This document shows, one piece after another, positions 63,876 through 64,000 of a DNA stretch of 64,000 bases; positions within the stretch are counted from its first letter, which is position 1; the number at the start of each line of letters is the position of its first letter. Source of the DNA: Nitrobacter winogradskyi Nb-255 (GTDB taxonomy: Bacteria > Pseudomonadota > Alphaproteobacteria > Rhizobiales > Xanthobacteraceae); contig NC_007406.1 of NCBI RefSeq assembly GCF_000012725.1, positions 648,001 to 712,000 of the forward strand, read 5' to 3'. The notes under the pieces are model-generated. The model had not been told where the DNA came from. It saw nothing but the letters and a program-made list of their open reading frames with translations, and did no database searches. The position numbers were made by a program, and so were the translations under genes.

Positions 63876-64000
63876 TCACGCCAGCTTGACGGTCTCGGTG
63901 TTGACGTCCTTGCCGAGCGCCTCGAATACCTTGGCGACGATGCCCTTGGCGTCCAGCCCGGCGCGCGCGTACATCGCGGTGGGGGTGTCGTGGTCGAGAA
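63876..64000 (-). CDS. dxs: 1-deoxy-D-xylulose-5-phosphate synthase, C-terminal end
   Basis: The last 41 residues, beginning [20 protein letters not shown] and ending TETVKLA with stop TGA at 63878-63876; the gene continues past the window edge. The DHD...[13 protein letters not shown] pattern is the C-terminus of alphaproteobacterial DXS, the first enzyme of the MEP isoprenoid route, and its place before tlyA agrees. A short fragment, so moderate confidence. Confidence 0.7.
   Translation of the reverse strand, partial: LDHDTPTAMYARAGLDAKGIVAKVFEALGKDVNTETVKLA

Noticed and set aside
1-64000. CRISPR array, prophage or IS element
   Set aside because: No regularly spaced repeats with unique spacers, no transposase, integrase or phage structural genes were seen; the repeats present are short dispersed palindromes.

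Overview
The window looks like a chromosomal segment of an alphaproteobacterium of the Bradyrhizobium/Nitrobacter group (Bradyrhizobiaceae, also called Nitrobacteraceae). Reasons: GC-rich genes, the TIGR02302 - response regulator - MJ0042 protein - ftsEX order, a SAM-II riboswitch before metX, a DUF1153 (SciP-like) gene beside a fliF-fliG-fliH-fliN-flbD operon, BA14K and RT0821-type envelope proteins, and many short palindromic repeats of a kind I associate with this family. A tandem luxR-luxI pair would fit Nitrobacter, but the genus is inference.

Layout. 1-8.7 kb: envelope and division genes (TIGR02302 protein, single-domain response regulator, zinc-ribbon protein, ftsEX, YdcF-like protein, acyltransferase, ChaC-like protein, DUF2125 protein). 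8.8-14.0 kb: amino-acid genes in two divergent groups, prephenate dehydrogenase-hisC-chorismate mutase on the minus strand and metX-metW on the plus strand, the latter behind a SAM-II riboswitch with its own terminator. 14.3-18.6 kb: a secreted His-rich TIGR02594-type protein, a MOSC protein and clpB. 18.9-24.0 kb: sulfur assimilation (cysJ, cysI, metB-like). 24.2-26.0 kb: BA14K protein and a Dda/RecD-like helicase. 26.1-34.2 kb: flagellar genes with sciP and CtrA-like sites. 34.4-41.2 kb: mnmA, a PmtA-like methyltransferase, a frameshifted small secreted-protein gene, tRNA-Met(CAT), a CPA2 antiporter, ribB and glutaryl-CoA dehydrogenase.

41.3-44.4 kb is the most interesting part: a compact, apparently complete peptide natural-product (RiPP) cassette. 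It holds a 76-residue precursor peptide, an MvdD-like ATP-grasp ligase and an ABC exporter, with a possible 39-codon leader ORF overlapping the precursor start. It is bounded on the right by a composite repeat array.

44.8-56.5 kb carries mixed metabolic and envelope genes (MBL hydrolase, DUF1499 protein, divergent LysR/pirin pair, DmdB-type CoA ligase, frameshifted extensin-like gene, L,D-transpeptidase, SDR, pdxH, RT0821-like lipoprotein, DnaJ-like protein). 57.1-58.5 kb is the acyl-homoserine-lactone quorum-sensing pair with a lux-box-like palindrome. 59.1-64 kb: histidine phosphatase, aroC, clpS, an RNA m5U methyltransferase, tlyA and the 3' end of dxs.

Cross-cutting observations: at least fourteen dispersed palindromic repeat loci, whose edge often supplies the TAG stop codon of the adjacent gene, and two genes broken by small indels, one caused by a three-copy GGAAC tandem repeat.
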